The notes: a model not told the origin generated them from the sequence alone. 64,000 nucleotides of DNA from SIG565 sp045594065 (GCA_045594065.1 JAZNXU010000036.1:1-64000); one strand, 5' to 3'. Numbered from the stretch's first letter, positions 1-10,400 are shown. Translations and numbers: made by a program.

Positions 1-356
1 ACAGCAGAGTTGAGTATAATATTTTCGTTATTAAGTTCTTGGACTGCCTTAATAACATCACTAAGCTTTCCAACGCCAGATGGCTCAATTAAAATTCTGT
101 CAGGTGAAAATTTCTTAATTACTTCTGTTAATGCTGCCGAAAAATCTCCTACAAGGCTGCAGCATATACAGCCGGAGTTCATTTCTGTAATATTTACCCC
201 TGCATCCTTTAAAAAACCACCGTCAATACCTATTTCTCCAAACTCATTTTCAATTAAAACAAGTTTTTCTCCTTGAAAAGCCTCGTTGATAAGCTTCTTA
301 ATAAGTGTTGTTTTTCCTGCTCCAAGGAAGCCTGAAAAAATATCAATTTTTGTCAT
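1..356 (-). CDS. CobW/P47K-family GTPase (N-terminal part, runs off window)
   Basis: The minus-strand frame begins with ATG at 356 and continues past base 1, giving 118 N-terminal codons. It shows a Walker A GxxGxGKTT (FLGAGKTTL, residues 8-16), an ENEFGEIGIDG segment and the CxCC motif GCICC that marks G3E GTPases of the CobW/YjiA group, followed by IEPSGVG. These proteins hydrolyse GTP and act as metal (zinc/cobalt) chaperones or insertases. AAAGGA lies upstream of the ATG. The C-terminal domain is outside the window, so the exact subfamily (cobalamin, zinc or nitrile hydratase type) cannot be set. Confidence 0.85.
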   Translation of the reverse strand, partial: MTKIDIFSGFLGAGKTTLIKKLINEAFQGEKLVLIENEFGEIGIDGGFLKDAGVNITEMNSGCICCSLVGDFSAALTEVIKKFSPDRILIEPSGVGKLSDVIKAVQELNNENIILNSA

Positions 357-419
357 ATTATCAAGTCCTTTAATTTAATATGACTATTATACTCTTATTT
401 GAAGAATTTTGCAATATTA

Positions 420-442
420 AAAGCCCACTCTCGTGGGCTTTT
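420..442 (-). terminator. Intrinsic terminator after serA
   Basis: Perfect stem AAAGCCCAC/GTGGGCTTT with a short loop, just past the serA stop. T-rich sequence follows on both strands, so it could also stop transcription from the left. Confidence 0.75.
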
Positions 443-444
443 AA

Positions 445-1605
445 TTAAATTATTCTTACTTTTATCACGCCGTCAATAGCTGTTAACTGTTTATAAATAG
501 TATCATAATCCGCTTCATCAATATCGAGCATTGTGTAAGCTACCTCTCCACGCGATTTATTTAAAAGATTTTCAATGTTAACATTATCCTCAGCAACGGT
601 TGAAGTAATAGCAGTTAACATATTTGGTATATTCTTATGAATTACACAGATACGCTTAACACCGCTTCTGGGCATTGAAATAGCAGGCAGGTTAACCGAG
701 TTTTCAATATTACCGTTCTCGATATAATCCATAAGCTCTTTAGCTGCCATTTTAGCACAGTTGTCCTCCGACTCAGGAGTTGAGGCACCAAGGTGAGGAA
801 TGGCAATTACTCCGCCGATACCAAGTAATTCATCGGTCGGGAAATCGGTAACATAGGTAGCAACCTTACCGGATTCAAGAGCAATAATCATATCGGCAGA
901 ATTTACAAGGTCAGCACGTGAGAAATTAAGAATTCTCACATCATCTTTCATAAGCTTAATTGCATCGCTGTTGATAAATCCTTTTGTATCAGGCGTTAGA
1001 GGCACATGGATTGTGATATAATCGCATTTTTCATAGATTTCTTTAATGTCGGTGATATAAACCGCATTATGTGTTAAATTCCATGCAGATTTAACCGAAA
1101 GGAATGGATCATAACCGTAAACCTTCATACCGAGTGAATTAGCAGCGTTAGCAACTAAAACACCAATGGCACCAAGTCCTATAACACCAATACTTTTGCC
1201 GCGAATTTCGGGACCTGCAAAAGCACTTTTACCCTTTTCAACCATTTTTCCAACATCACTGCCGTTACCCTTAAGGGTCTTTGCCCACTCAATTGCGGGA
1301 ACGATTTTACGGGAAGCAAGAAGCAAGCCTGCAATAACAAGCTCCTTTACGGCATTCGCATTAGCACCTGGGGTATTAAATACAGCTATACCCTCGCTTG
1401 TGCAACGCTCAATAGGAATATTATTGGTGCCGGCACCTGCTCTAGCAATTGCGAGTAAAGAATTATCAAAATCAACATCGTGTAAGGCTGCTGAACGAAC
1501 GATAGCACCTACCGGATTATCAATTTCATCGGCAACTGCATATTTATCGCTAAATTCGGTAAGGCCGACTTTAGAAATTTTATTATAGGTTTTAATGTTA
1601 TACAT
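445..1605 (-). CDS. serA: D-3-phosphoglycerate dehydrogenase, ACT-domain form
   Basis: This 386-aa enzyme oxidises 3-phosphoglycerate to 3-phosphohydroxypyruvate, the first step of serine synthesis. Features seen: ARAGAGTNNI in the N-terminal substrate domain, Rossmann GLGAIG near residue 145, RILNFSRADLV with the substrate/NAD arginine, IPHLGASTPESE with the catalytic histidine, and a C-terminal ACT domain (about 315-386, beginning RICVIHKNIP) that usually binds serine for feedback control. The ATG lies two bases after the serC stop (TAATTATG) with no strong Shine-Dalgarno, so translation is probably coupled to serC. The gene is short compared with the 520-aa forms that carry an extra intervening domain. 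No serB is visible nearby. Confidence 0.95.
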   Translation of the reverse strand: MYNIKTYNKISKVGLTEFSDKYAVADEIDNPVGAIVRSAALHDVDFDNSLLAIARAGAGTNNIPIERCTSEGIAVFNTPGANANAVKELVIAGLLLASRKIVPAIEWAKTLKGNGSDVGKMVEKGKSAFAGPEIRGKSIGVIGLGAIGVLVANAANSLGMKVYGYDPFLSVKSAWNLTHNAVYITDIKEIYEKCDYITIHVPLTPDTKGFINSDAIKLMKDDVRILNFSRADLVNSADMIIALESGKVATYVTDFPTDELLGIGGVIAIPHLGASTPESEDNCAKMAAKELMDYIENGNIENSVNLPAISMPRSGVKRICVIHKNIPNMLTAITSTVAEDNVNIENLLNKSRGEVAYTMLDIDEADYDTIYKQLTAIDGVIKVRII

Positions 1606-1607
1606 AA

Positions 1608-2690
1608 TTAAGCGTTCTCACTTTCAAATTTTTTCATAAACTCTACGAGCTTTTCTACACCCTCAACAGGCATAGCATTGTAAATAGAAGCGCGCATACC
1701 GCCAACACTTCTGTGACCCTTGAGGTTTACAAAGCCCGCTTCCTTTGATTCTTTAACGAATTTAGCATCAAGTTCATCGTTGCCTGTAACAAAAGGTACA
1801 TTCATTAGTGAGCGGTCCTCAGCCACAACAGTTCCCTTAAAGAGCTTACTGTTATCTAAGAAGTCGTAGAGAATTTTAGCTTTTTTGCGATTAATTTCTG
1901 CAATATTCTCAAGTCCGCCTAATTCTTTAATCCACTTGAATACAAGACCTGCAATATAAATAGTGTAGCAAGGTGGAGTGTTAAACATAGAAGCGTTTTC
2001 AGAATGGGTATCATACTTAAGCATTGTAGGAGTAATATCCATTGCATTGCCGATTAAATCCTTGCGAATTATAACGATTGTAAGACCGGCGGGAGCAACG
2101 TTTTTCTGTGCGCCTGCATAGAGTACACCAAATTTTGATACATCAATAGGCTCAGATAAAATACAGGAAGAAATATCAGCTACAAGCGGAACATCACCTG
2201 TATCGGGAATGTTGTGCCACTTAGTACCATAAATGGTATTATTCATACAGATATGAACATAGTCAGCTTCAGGGTCAAAATCTGCCTTTTCTACCTTAGG
2301 AATGTAAGAATAGGTTTTATCTGCCGATGAAGCAACAGCACGGGCATTACCGTAGCGGGCAGCCTCTTTATAAGCTTTATTAGCCCACTGACCGGTGATT
2401 ACATAATCTGCTTTACCGTTTTTTGTCATAAGATTCATAGGAACCATTGCAAACTGTGTTGATGCACCGCCCTGTAAGAAAAGAACCTCATAGTTTTCAG
2501 GAATATTCATTATTTCGCGAAGATCAGACTCAGCCTGCTTAATAATCGCATCGTACTCTTTAGAACGGTGCGACATTTCCATAACTGACTGACCGCTTGT
2601 GCCATATTCGAGCATTTCAGCTGCTGCTGTTTTAAGAACATCCTCAGGTAACATTGACGGACCTGCACTAAAATTATAAACTCTTGCCAT
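1608..2690 (-). CDS. serC: Phosphoserine aminotransferase
   Basis: PLP-dependent enzyme converting 3-phosphohydroxypyruvate plus glutamate to O-phosphoserine. It shows the family N-terminus VYNFSAGPSMLPEDVL, EVLFLQGGASTQF, the PLP-lysine region GVLYAGAQKNVAPAGL, and HRSVGGMRASIYNAMP at the C-terminus. An upstream in-frame TTG at 2705 overlaps the GGAGG at about 2698-2702, whereas the ATG at 2690 sits 7-8 bases after it and starts exactly at the conserved MARVYNFSAGP, so 2690 (360 aa) is chosen. It is first gene of the serC-serA operon, with a sigma-A promoter at 2723-2751 and palindromes just upstream. Confidence 0.95.
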   Translation of the reverse strand: MARVYNFSAGPSMLPEDVLKTAAAEMLEYGTSGQSVMEMSHRSKEYDAIIKQAESDLREIMNIPENYEVLFLQGGASTQFAMVPMNLMTKNGKADYVITGQWANKAYKEAARYGNARAVASSADKTYSYIPKVEKADFDPEADYVHICMNNTIYGTKWHNIPDTGDVPLVADISSCILSEPIDVSKFGVLYAGAQKNVAPAGLTIVIIRKDLIGNAMDITPTMLKYDTHSENASMFNTPPCYTIYIAGLVFKWIKELGGLENIAEINRKKAKILYDFLDNSKLFKGTVVAEDRSLMNVPFVTGNDELDAKFVKESKEAGFVNLKGHRSVGGMRASIYNAMPVEGVEKLVEFMKKFESENA

Positions 2691-2722
2691 AAATAGGACC
2701 TCCAAAAAAATATTTCTTTCCT

Positions 2723-2751
2723 ATTATATACATTCAAAAGCATTTAGTCAA
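2723..2751 (-). promoter_or_regulatory. Sigma-A promoter of serC-serA
   Basis: On the minus strand TTGACT, 17-bp spacer, TATAAT. The -35 lies 7 bp from a perfect 16-bp palindrome (2758-2773). Confidence 0.8.
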
Positions 2752-2757
2752 CACTAT

Positions 2758-2826
2758 CGTTAATATATTAACGAACTTTTTATTAATTTTAACGAAACAC
2801 GCTAAAACTTTGTTAATTAATTAACA
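2758..2826. promoter_or_regulatory. Palindromic operator-like sites upstream of serC promoter
   Basis: A perfect 16-bp palindrome CGTTAATATATTAACG occupies 2758-2773, and a perfect 14-bp palindrome GTTAATTAATTAAC occupies 2813-2826, with another TTAACGAA half-site between them. Their position directly upstream of the serC -35 suggests binding of a dimeric regulator; this role is inferred. Confidence 0.4.
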
Positions 2827-2837
2827 CATAATGATAA

Positions 2838-2864
2838 AAAAAGCAGTAGGTTTCCCTACTGCTT
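2838..2864 (-). terminator. Intrinsic terminator after tuf
   Basis: Stem AAAGCAGTAGG/CCTACTGCTTT with a TTT loop immediately 3' of the tuf stop. Flanking A and T runs make it usable on either strand. Confidence 0.8.
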
Positions 2865-2875
2865 TAATGAGTTAA

Positions 2876-4075
2876 TTACTCGTTGATCTTAGTAACAACG
2901 CCTGAACCTACGGTTCTACCACCCTCACGGATAGCGAAACGAAGACCCTCTTCAATAGCGATAGGAGTGATGAGTTCAACATCCATCTCTACGTTATCGC
3001 CAGGCATGCACATTTCAGTACCAGCCGGAAGAGATACAACACCGGTAACGTCGGTAGTTCTGAAATAGAACTGGGGACGATAGTTGTTGAAGAACGGAGT
3101 ATGACGGCCGCCCTCTTCCTTAGTTAATACGTAAACCTGACCATGGAACTTGGTGTGGGGATTGATTGAGCCGGGTTTGCAGAGAACCTGACCGCGCTCA
3201 ATCTCGGTACGCTGAATACCACGAAGGAGAGCACCGATGTTATCGCCTGCCTCAGCATAGTCAAGAATCTTACGGAACATTTCGATACCGGTAACAACAG
3301 TCTTCTTTCTTTCGTCAGTAAGACCGATAATTTCAACTTCCTCAGAAGTTCTGAGCTGACCACGCTCAACACGACCGGTAGCAACAGTACCACGACCGGT
3401 AATGGTGAATACATCCTCAACAGGCATGAGGAAAGGCATATCAGCCTTACGGTCAGGTGTGGGGATGAAGCTGTCAACAGCGTCCATTAACTCAGCAATA
3501 GGAGCATAAGCAGCGTCGTTTACATCGTTAGAAGCCTCGAGAGCCTTTAAAGCAGAGCCCTTGATGATAGGAGTATCATCGCCGGGGAACTCATACTTAT
3601 CAAGAGTTTCACGGATTTCCATCTCAACGAGTTCGAGAAGCTCTTCATCGTCTACCTGATCACACTTGTTCATGAATACAACAATTGACGGAACGCCAAC
3701 CTGACGAGCAAGGAGAAGGTGCTCCTTGGTCTGAGCCATCGGGCCATCTGTAGCAGCGATAACAAGGATACCGCCATCCATCTGAGCAGCACCGGTGATC
3801 ATGTTCTTAACATAGTCAGCATGTCCGGGGCAGTCAACGTGAGCGTAGTGACGAGCGTCAGTTTCATACTCAACGTGTGCGGTATTAATTGTAATACCAC
3901 GCTCTCTTTCTTCGGGAGCCTTATCGATGTTTGCATAATCCTCGAATGCAGCCTGACCCTTTAAAGAAAGATACTTTGTGATAGCAGCAGTAAGAGTAGT
4001 CTTACCGTGGTCAACGTGACCGATGGTACCAATGTTAACGTGCGGTTTGGTACGTTCAAATTTAGCCTTTGCCAT
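2876..4075 (-). CDS. tuf: Elongation factor Tu
   Basis: 399-aa GTPase that carries aminoacyl-tRNA to the ribosomal A site. G1 GHVDHGKT is at residues 19-26, followed by the switch region RGITINTAH, G3 DCPGHADY, G4 NKCD, then domain 2 (VFTITGRGTVATGRVERG) and domain 3 ending TVGSGVVTKINE. The length matches the usual 394-400 aa. AGGAGGAAATT precedes the ATG. It is the last gene of the str block, separated from fusA by about 100 bp that contain its own promoter (4130-4158), so it can be expressed apart from fusA. Confidence 0.98.
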   Translation of the reverse strand: MAKAKFERTKPHVNIGTIGHVDHGKTTLTAAITKYLSLKGQAAFEDYANIDKAPEERERGITINTAHVEYETDARHYAHVDCPGHADYVKNMITGAAQMDGGILVIAATDGPMAQTKEHLLLARQVGVPSIVVFMNKCDQVDDEELLELVEMEIRETLDKYEFPGDDTPIIKGSALKALEASNDVNDAAYAPIAELMDAVDSFIPTPDRKADMPFLMPVEDVFTITGRGTVATGRVERGQLRTSEEVEIIGLTDERKKTVVTGIEMFRKILDYAEAGDNIGALLRGIQRTEIERGQVLCKPGSINPHTKFHGQVYVLTKEEGGRHTPFFNNYRPQFYFRTTDVTGVVSLPAGTEMCMPGDNVEMDVELITPIAIEEGLRFAIREGGRTVGSGVVTKINE

Positions 4076-4129
4076 TTGAATTTCCTCCTAAAAGTAAATT
4101 AAAATAAAAGTTTTAACTTTCTAAACAAT

Positions 4130-4158
4130 AGTTTAGCAAATTTTATTGATTTTTGCAA
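4130..4158 (-). promoter_or_regulatory. Sigma-A-type promoter of tuf
   Basis: Minus strand TTGCAA, 17-bp spacer, TAAACT in the fusA-tuf gap; the -10 overlaps the inverted repeat CTAAAC/GTTTAG (4121-4136). Confidence 0.55.
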
Positions 4159-4176
4159 GACTTATTTTAATAAATA

Positions 4177-6258
4177 TTAGTCTTTCTTAGCTCTTGAAGA
4201 AATAATCTTCTCAGCAATGCTCTTCGGAACTGCCTTGTAACCGTCGGGCTCCATTACATACTGACCGCGTCCCTGAGTTTTAGAACGAAGGTCGGTAGCA
4301 TAGCCAAACATATCAGCAAGCGGAACGTGAGCATTAATCTGCTTAACATTTCCCCTGTCCTCAAAGCCTAAAATTTCGCCACGGCGAGCAATTAAGTCGC
4401 CCTGAACGGTACCGAAGTAATCTTCGGGTACATTAACTGCAACCTTCATAATGGGCTCTAAGAGTACCGGATCAGCTTTTCTAGCGGCCTCTTTGAATGC
4501 CATAGAACCGGCAATCTTAAATGCCATTTCAGAAGAGTCAACCTCATGGTAAGAACCATCATAAAGAGTTACCTTAACGTCAACTACCGGATAACCTGCA
4601 AGTACACCTGCGTGTAATGCGCCCTGAATACCTGCATCAACAGGTCCGATAAATTCTTTCGGAATGGAACCGCCTGTAACGGAGTTGATAAACTCATAAC
4701 CCTTGCCTGATTCGTTAGGCTCGAGAATGATTTTAACGTGACCGTACTGACCGGAACCACCGGACTGACGCTTATATTTGGTTTCGTGGTCAACTTTAGT
4801 GCGAACGGTTTCTTTGTAAGCAACCTGAGGAGCACCAACATTAGCCTCAACCTTGAATTCACGAAGCATTCTGTCTACGATGATTTCAAGGTGTAACTCA
4901 CCCATACCGGCGATAATGGTCTGACCGGTTTCCTCATCGGTATAGAAACGGAATGTCGGGTCTTCTTCTGCAAGCTTGGAAAGAGCAATACCCATCTTTT
5001 CCTGACCAGCTTTAGTCTTAGGCTCAACAGCTACACGGATAACAGGCTCCGGGAAGTTCATGGATTCAAGAATTACCGGATGCTTTTCGTCGCAGAGAGT
5101 ATCACCGGTTGTGGTGTTCTTAAGACCTACAGCAGCAGCGATATCGCCGGCGTAGCAGGTTTCAAGGTCTTCTCTGTGGTTAGCGTGCATCTGAAGAATA
5201 CGTCCCATTCTTTCCTTATTATCCTTAACAGAGTTGTATACAGTAGAGCCTGCATCAACAGTACCAGAATAAACACGGAAATAGCAGATTTTACCAACAA
5301 ATGGGTCGGTAGCAATTTTAAATGCAAGAGCGGAGAACGGCTCATCATCAGAAGAATGACGAACTTCCTCCTCTTCGGTATCGGGGTTGATACCCTTAAT
5401 AGCCTCAACGTCTGTCGGAGCAGGCATAAAGTCAACAATAGCATCTAAGAGCGGCTGAACGCCCTTGTTACGATACGAAGTACCGCAGCAAACAGGTACC
5501 ATTTCATTAGCGATAGTTGCTTTTCTGATGATTTTCTTCATCTGCTCAACAGTTGGCTCTTCACCCTCGAAGTACTTTTCCATAAGTTCTTCGTCCATCT
5601 CAACGATGGATTCAATAAGAGCTGTACGGTATTTTTCAGCTAATTCCTTCATATCATCCGGAATAGGCTCTTTACGTACATCTTTGCCGAGGTCATCATA
5701 ATAAATTTCAGCTTCGTTGTTAATAAGATCAACGATACCTTTGAAAGTATCCTCAGAACCGATAGGTAACTGAATCGGAACTGCATTACAGCCGAAACGT
5801 TCCTTAATCATTCCGAGAACATTGTAGAAATCGGCACCCATAATGTCCATCTTATTGATGTAAATCATACGGGGTACACGATACTCGTCAGCCTGATGCC
5901 AAACGGTTTCAGACTGAGGCTCAACACCACCCTTAGCGCAAAGAACGGTAACAGAACCGTCAAGCACGCGCAGAGAACGCTGAACTTCTACTGTGAAGTC
6001 AACGTGTCCGGGGGTATCGATAATATTGATACGATGGTCTTTCCAGAAGCAAGTGGTAGCAGCGGAGGTAATTGTAATACCTCTCTCCTGCTCCTGCTCC
6101 ATCCAGTCCATAGTGGCGGAACCGTCGTGGGTTTCACCAATCTTATGGTTGATACCGGTATAGAACAAAATACGCTCGGTAGTTGTTGTTTTACCAGCAT
6201 CAATGTGAGCCATAATACCAATATTTCTTGTCATTTCAAGAGTAACCTTTCTTGGCAT
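4177..6258 (-). CDS. fusA: Elongation factor G
   Basis: 693-aa translocase GTPase, normal length. Seen: G1 AHIDAGKTTT near residue 17, switch RGITITSAATT, G3 DTPGHVDF, G4 NKMD, then the domain III/IV hallmarks GMGELHLEIIVDRM and the domain V end QGRGQYVMEPDGYKAVPK. It drives tRNA/mRNA translocation and ribosome recycling. It lies about 70 bp after rpsG in the order rpsL-rpsG-fusA-tuf, and GGAGG precedes the ATG. Confidence 0.98.
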   Translation of the reverse strand: MPRKVTLEMTRNIGIMAHIDAGKTTTTERILFYTGINHKIGETHDGSATMDWMEQEQERGITITSAATTCFWKDHRINIIDTPGHVDFTVEVQRSLRVLDGSVTVLCAKGGVEPQSETVWHQADEYRVPRMIYINKMDIMGADFYNVLGMIKERFGCNAVPIQLPIGSEDTFKGIVDLINNEAEIYYDDLGKDVRKEPIPDDMKELAEKYRTALIESIVEMDEELMEKYFEGEEPTVEQMKKIIRKATIANEMVPVCCGTSYRNKGVQPLLDAIVDFMPAPTDVEAIKGINPDTEEEEVRHSSDDEPFSALAFKIATDPFVGKICYFRVYSGTVDAGSTVYNSVKDNKERMGRILQMHANHREDLETCYAGDIAAAVGLKNTTTGDTLCDEKHPVILESMNFPEPVIRVAVEPKTKAGQEKMGIALSKLAEEDPTFRFYTDEETGQTIIAGMGELHLEIIVDRMLREFKVEANVGAPQVAYKETVRTKVDHETKYKRQSGGSGQYGHVKIILEPNESGKGYEFINSVTGGSIPKEFIGPVDAGIQGALHAGVLAGYPVVDVKVTLYDGSYHEVDSSEMAFKIAGSMAFKEAARKADPVLLEPIMKVAVNVPEDYFGTVQGDLIARRGEILGFEDRGNVKQINAHVPLADMFGYATDLRSKTQGRGQYVMEPDGYKAVPKSIAEKIISSRAKKD

Positions 6259-6327
6259 AAAATCCTCCGTTCACTGCTTTACAGCAGCTTTTTAACAATA
6301 GTATTAGTATTTTTTTGTAGTTTTAAA

Positions 6328-6798
6328 CTACCAACGATAATGAGCAAATGCTTTGTTTGCTTCTGCCATCTTGTGTGTGTCTTCGCGTTTCTTGAACGCA
6401 CCACCCATACCGTTAATAGCATCGAGAATTTCTCCTGCTAAACGCTCTTTCATTGTTTTTTCAGAACGAGCGCGGCTATAAGTAGCTAACCAACGAAGAC
6501 CTAAAGTTTGCTTTCTTTCAGGACGAACCTCGAAAGGAACCTGATAGGTAGCACCGCCCTTACGAACAGCCTTAACCTCGAGCTGCGGCATAACATTTTC
6601 CATAGCAGCTTCGAAAACTTCAATCGGGTCCTTACCGGTCTTTTCACTGATAATGTCGAAAGCACCGTAAACGATTTTCTGGGCTACACCCTTTTTACCG
6701 TCTAACATAATATTGTTGATAAGACGAGTAACAATTTTAGAGTTGTAAACCGGATCCGGCAAAACATCACGTTTTGCAATAAAGCCTCTTCTTGGCAC
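6328..6798 (-). CDS. rpsG: 30S ribosomal protein S7
   Basis: 156-aa small-subunit protein that nucleates assembly of the 16S 3' major domain. It starts with PRRGFIAKRDVLPDP after the initiator and contains NKAFAHYRW at the C-terminus, both typical. The frame is open upstream to 6816, but the AAGGAGGG there is the ribosome-binding site. The GTG at 6798 is 6-7 bases downstream and gives the standard 156-residue S7, so GTG is taken as start. Confidence 0.95.
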   Translation of the reverse strand: MPRRGFIAKRDVLPDPVYNSKIVTRLINNIMLDGKKGVAQKIVYGAFDIISEKTGKDPIEVFEAAMENVMPQLEVKAVRKGGATYQVPFEVRPERKQTLGLRWLATYSRARSEKTMKERLAGEILDAINGMGGAFKKREDTHKMAEANKAFAHYRW

Positions 6799-6934
6799 TT
6801 TTCTTCCCTCCTTCATAGAGATGATATCATAGGTACTCGAGTGACAAAACTTCCCGTAGCACCAAGCAAGGCGTTAACATATATAAACGCCGCTTGATAA
6901 ATGCAGCAGAGATATTTCGTCTTAATTTCCGAGA

Positions 6935-7360
6935 TTAGTTAGCAGCACCTGCTTTTGGACGCTTAGCACCGTACTTAGAGCGACTCTGCATTCTCTTGGC
7001 AACGCCCTGAGCATCGAGTGTACCTCTAATAATGTGATAACGCACACCAGGCAAGTCCTTAACACGTCCACCACGAATTAAAACAACGCTGTGTTCCTGC
7101 AAATTGTGTCCGATACCCGGAATGTAAGCAGAAACCTCAATGCCGTTAGAAAGACGAACTCTGGCAATTTTACGGAGAGCAGAGTTAGGCTTTTTCGGAG
7201 TAGAAGTTTTAACAGCTGTGCAAACTCCTCGCTTCTGCGGAGAATCATTATCTGTCGGCTGACGCTTCATAGAGTTATAACCCTTTAAAAGTGCCGGAGC
7301 CTTAGCTTTCTTCTCAACAGTTTCACGTCCGCTACGAACTAACTGGTTAAAGGTTGGCAT
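6935..7360 (-). CDS. rpsL: 30S ribosomal protein S12
   Basis: 141-aa decoding-centre protein. TPKKPNSALRKIARVRL and RVKDLPGVRYHIIRG carry the wild-type lysines whose mutation usually gives streptomycin resistance. An insertion after residue 20 (KAKAPALLKGYNSMKRQ) is of the kind seen in Clostridia S12. AAGGAGGTGCGAT precedes the ATG. A 136-bp gap separates it from rpsG and contains an imperfect GGCGTT/AACGCC hairpin (about 6865-6897) without a clear U-run. Confidence 0.97.
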   Translation of the reverse strand: MPTFNQLVRSGRETVEKKAKAPALLKGYNSMKRQPTDNDSPQKRGVCTAVKTSTPKKPNSALRKIARVRLSNGIEVSAYIPGIGHNLQEHSVVLIRGGRVKDLPGVRYHIIRGTLDAQGVAKRMQSRSKYGAKRPKAGAAN

Positions 7361-7419
7361 ATCGCACCTCCTTACTCAAAAATTGTATAGGCACATAGTC
7401 CCACATACTAAAATATAAT

Positions 7420-7462
7420 AACACCAATTTCTGCTAAAGTCAATAGCAAAAATTGGTGTTAT
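7420..7462 (-). terminator. Terminator-like hairpin between rpoC and rpsL
   Basis: Stem AACACCAATT/AATTGGTGTT with an inner TGCTA/TAGCA pairing, 10 bp after the rpoC stop, followed on the minus strand by TATTATATTTT. It probably separates rpoBC from the rpsL unit, perhaps partially. Confidence 0.6.
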
Positions 7463-7470
7463 TTAAAAAA

Positions 7471-10400
7471 TTATTCTTCTGTTACCGGAAATTCAGCATT
7501 TTCAGCGATAAAATCGTTCTTTACAGCACGATTTAACTCGCGAACACGCATACCCGTACCCGCGGGCACAAGGTTACCGATAATAACATTTTCCTTAAGA
7601 CCGAAGAGCGGGTCTACCTTACCCTTAATAGCGGCATCGGTGAGAACACGCGTAGTCTCTTGGAATGAAGCAGCTGAGAGGAACGAGCCTGTAGCAAGGG
7701 ACGCCTTGGTAATACCAAGAAGCGTTGCCTTGTATTCAGCCTTTTTAAGATTCTCTTCACCTGCTGCAATGCGCTCCTCAATTTCGCGATTAGCAGCGTC
7801 AACCTCAGGTAACTCATACATAGTGTTGAGTAACAGCTGAGTTGAGCCCGGATCGGTAATCAAAAGCTTCTTCATCATTTGACGAACAATTACTTCAATG
7901 TGCTTATCGTTGATATCAACACCCTGCGTACGGTAAGCATTCTGAATCTCAGCAATAATATATTCCTGAACAGCCTGCGGACCCTGCGCCTCTAAAATAT
8001 CCTGCGGATATTTAGCACCCGGAATAAGAAGATCACCGGCGGTTACAACATCACCTGTCTGAACAAGCGAGCGTACTCCGTAAGGAATGATAATTTTCTC
8101 TTCTTCAAGGGTTTCGGGGTTAGTTATGATAATTACATTGCTCTTCTTTTCTTCAGCAATACGGATTTCACCGCTGATTTTAGCGATTACACCGCAATGC
8201 TTAGGTCTACGTGCTTCAAAAAGTTCTTCAACACGCGGAAGACCCTGAGTAATATCCTCTGTACTTGCAATACCACCTGTATGGAAAGTACGCATTGTAA
8301 GCTGGGTACCGGGCTCACCGATAGACTGAGCAGCAACGATACCAACAGCTTCACCTTTTGTAACAGGTTTACCGGTTGCAAGGTTGGAGCCATAACATTT
8401 ACGACAAACGCCATGATGAGCGTGACAGGTAAGAATTGAACGGATAGTAACGGTTTGAATACCGGTAGCAACAATTGTATTAGCTTCTTCCTCGGTCATC
8501 ATATGGTCGTTAGTAACAAGAATCTCACCTGTTGACGGATCAACAAAGTCATTTAGTAGGAATCTACCAACAAGACGTTCTTCGAGGGTTTCAAGAACAT
8601 GATTTCCGTCCTTAATTGCGGAAACTTCCAATCCCTCCACAGTTCCACAGTCATCATCACAGATAATAACATCCTGTGAAACATCAACAAGTCTACGTGT
8701 AAGATAACCTGAGTCAGCAGTACGGAGAGCTGTATCAGCAAGACCTTTACGTGCACCACGCGAGGAAATGAAGTATTCGAGTACATTAAGACCTTCACGG
8801 TAATTAGCACGAATTGGTACTTCGATAACCTTACCTGCAGTATTGGCAATAAGACCACGCATACCTGCGAGCTGTCTAATCTGGCTCATTGAGCCACGGG
8901 CACCTGAGTCAGCCATCATAAAGATTGGGTTAAACTCATCAAGGTTACCCTTAAGTGCATCAGCAACATCCTCAGTGGCCTGATTCCAAATTTTAATAAC
9001 AAGCTCGCTGCGTTCATCATTGCTGATAAGACCGCGCTTATATTTCTTAGTAACATTATCGATTTGATGCTCAGCTTCTGCAATAATTTCCTTTTTCATT
9101 TCAGGAATAACTGCATCGACAACAGCTACCGTAACGGCACCCTTGGTTGAGAATTTAAATCCTGTAGCCTTAACATTGTCAAGAACAATTGCAGAGCGGC
9201 TTGTGCCGTGCTTGGTAATGCAGTGGTCGATAATTTTACCGAGCTGCTTCTTACCTACCTTGTTCTGAATAATATCATCATTACTCTCAACAAAATTCTT
9301 ACTTTCATCGCGAAGCTTGAAGCACCACTCAAGGTCGAATGCGTGATTTTCATCTTCACGGTTAACAAAGCCTAAATCTTGAGGAATCGATTCATTAAAT
9401 ATAAGGAAACCAACAGTACACCATACAAGCTGGCTCTTTCCGTCTTTCTGGAAACGAACGCGAATCGGTGCGTGAAGACCGATAACGCCGTCATTATAAG
9501 CCATTATAGCCTCATTCTTATCACGGAACACCTTATTTGTACCGGCTTCCTCAGCCTTAACAAGTGTTAAATAGTAAGAACCGAGTACCATATCCTGTGT
9601 AGGAACAGCAACAGGCTTACCGTCAGAGGGCTTTAAGAGGTTGTTAGCAGCAAGCATTAAGAAACGAGCTTCTGCCTGTGCCTCAGCAGAAAGCGGTACG
9701 TGAACTGCCATCTGGTCGCCGTCGAAGTCAGCATTATAAGCAGTACATACGAGCGGATGAAGCTTTAGCGCCTTACCTTCAACAAGTACCGGCTCAAACG
9801 CCTGAATACCAAGTCTGTGAAGTGTAGGAGCACGGTTTAAAAGTACCGGATGCTCTTTAATAACGGTTTCGAGTGCATCCCAAATTTCTGATGAAGCACG
9901 GTCAACCATCTTTCTAGCAGACTTAATATTAACAGCAGCCTTAGTTTCAACAAGACGCTTCATAACAAAGGGCTTAAATAGCTCAAGTGCCATTTCCTTA
10001 GGTAAACCGCACTGATACATCTTAAGCTCAGGACCTACTACAATAACCGAACGACCCGAATAGTCAACACGCTTACCGAGAAGATTCTGACGGAAACGAC
10101 CCTGTTTACCCTTTAACATATCCGAAAGGGATTTCAGAGCTCGGTTGTTAGGACCGGTTACGGGCTTGCCGCGTCTGCCGTTATCTATAAGGGCATCAAC
10201 TGCTTCCTGTAACATTCTCTTTTCGTTTCTAACAATTATATCGGGCGCACCTAGTTCGAGCAATCTCTTTAAGCGGTTATTACGGTTAATAACACGTCTA
10301 TAAAGGTCGTTTAGATCGCTGGTGGCGAAACGACCGCCGTCTAACTGCACCATAGGACGAAGATCTGGAGAGATTACCGGAAGAACATCCATAATCATCC

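Noticed and set aside
1166..1588. 140-codon plus-strand frame inside serA
   Set aside because: Antisense shadow of a conserved enzyme; composition (Ala/Pro/Ser) follows the complementary codons.
6799..6934. Ribosomal-protein leader or terminator between rpsL and rpsG
   Set aside because: An imperfect hairpin is present but there is no U-run and no recognised leader pattern; left unannotated.
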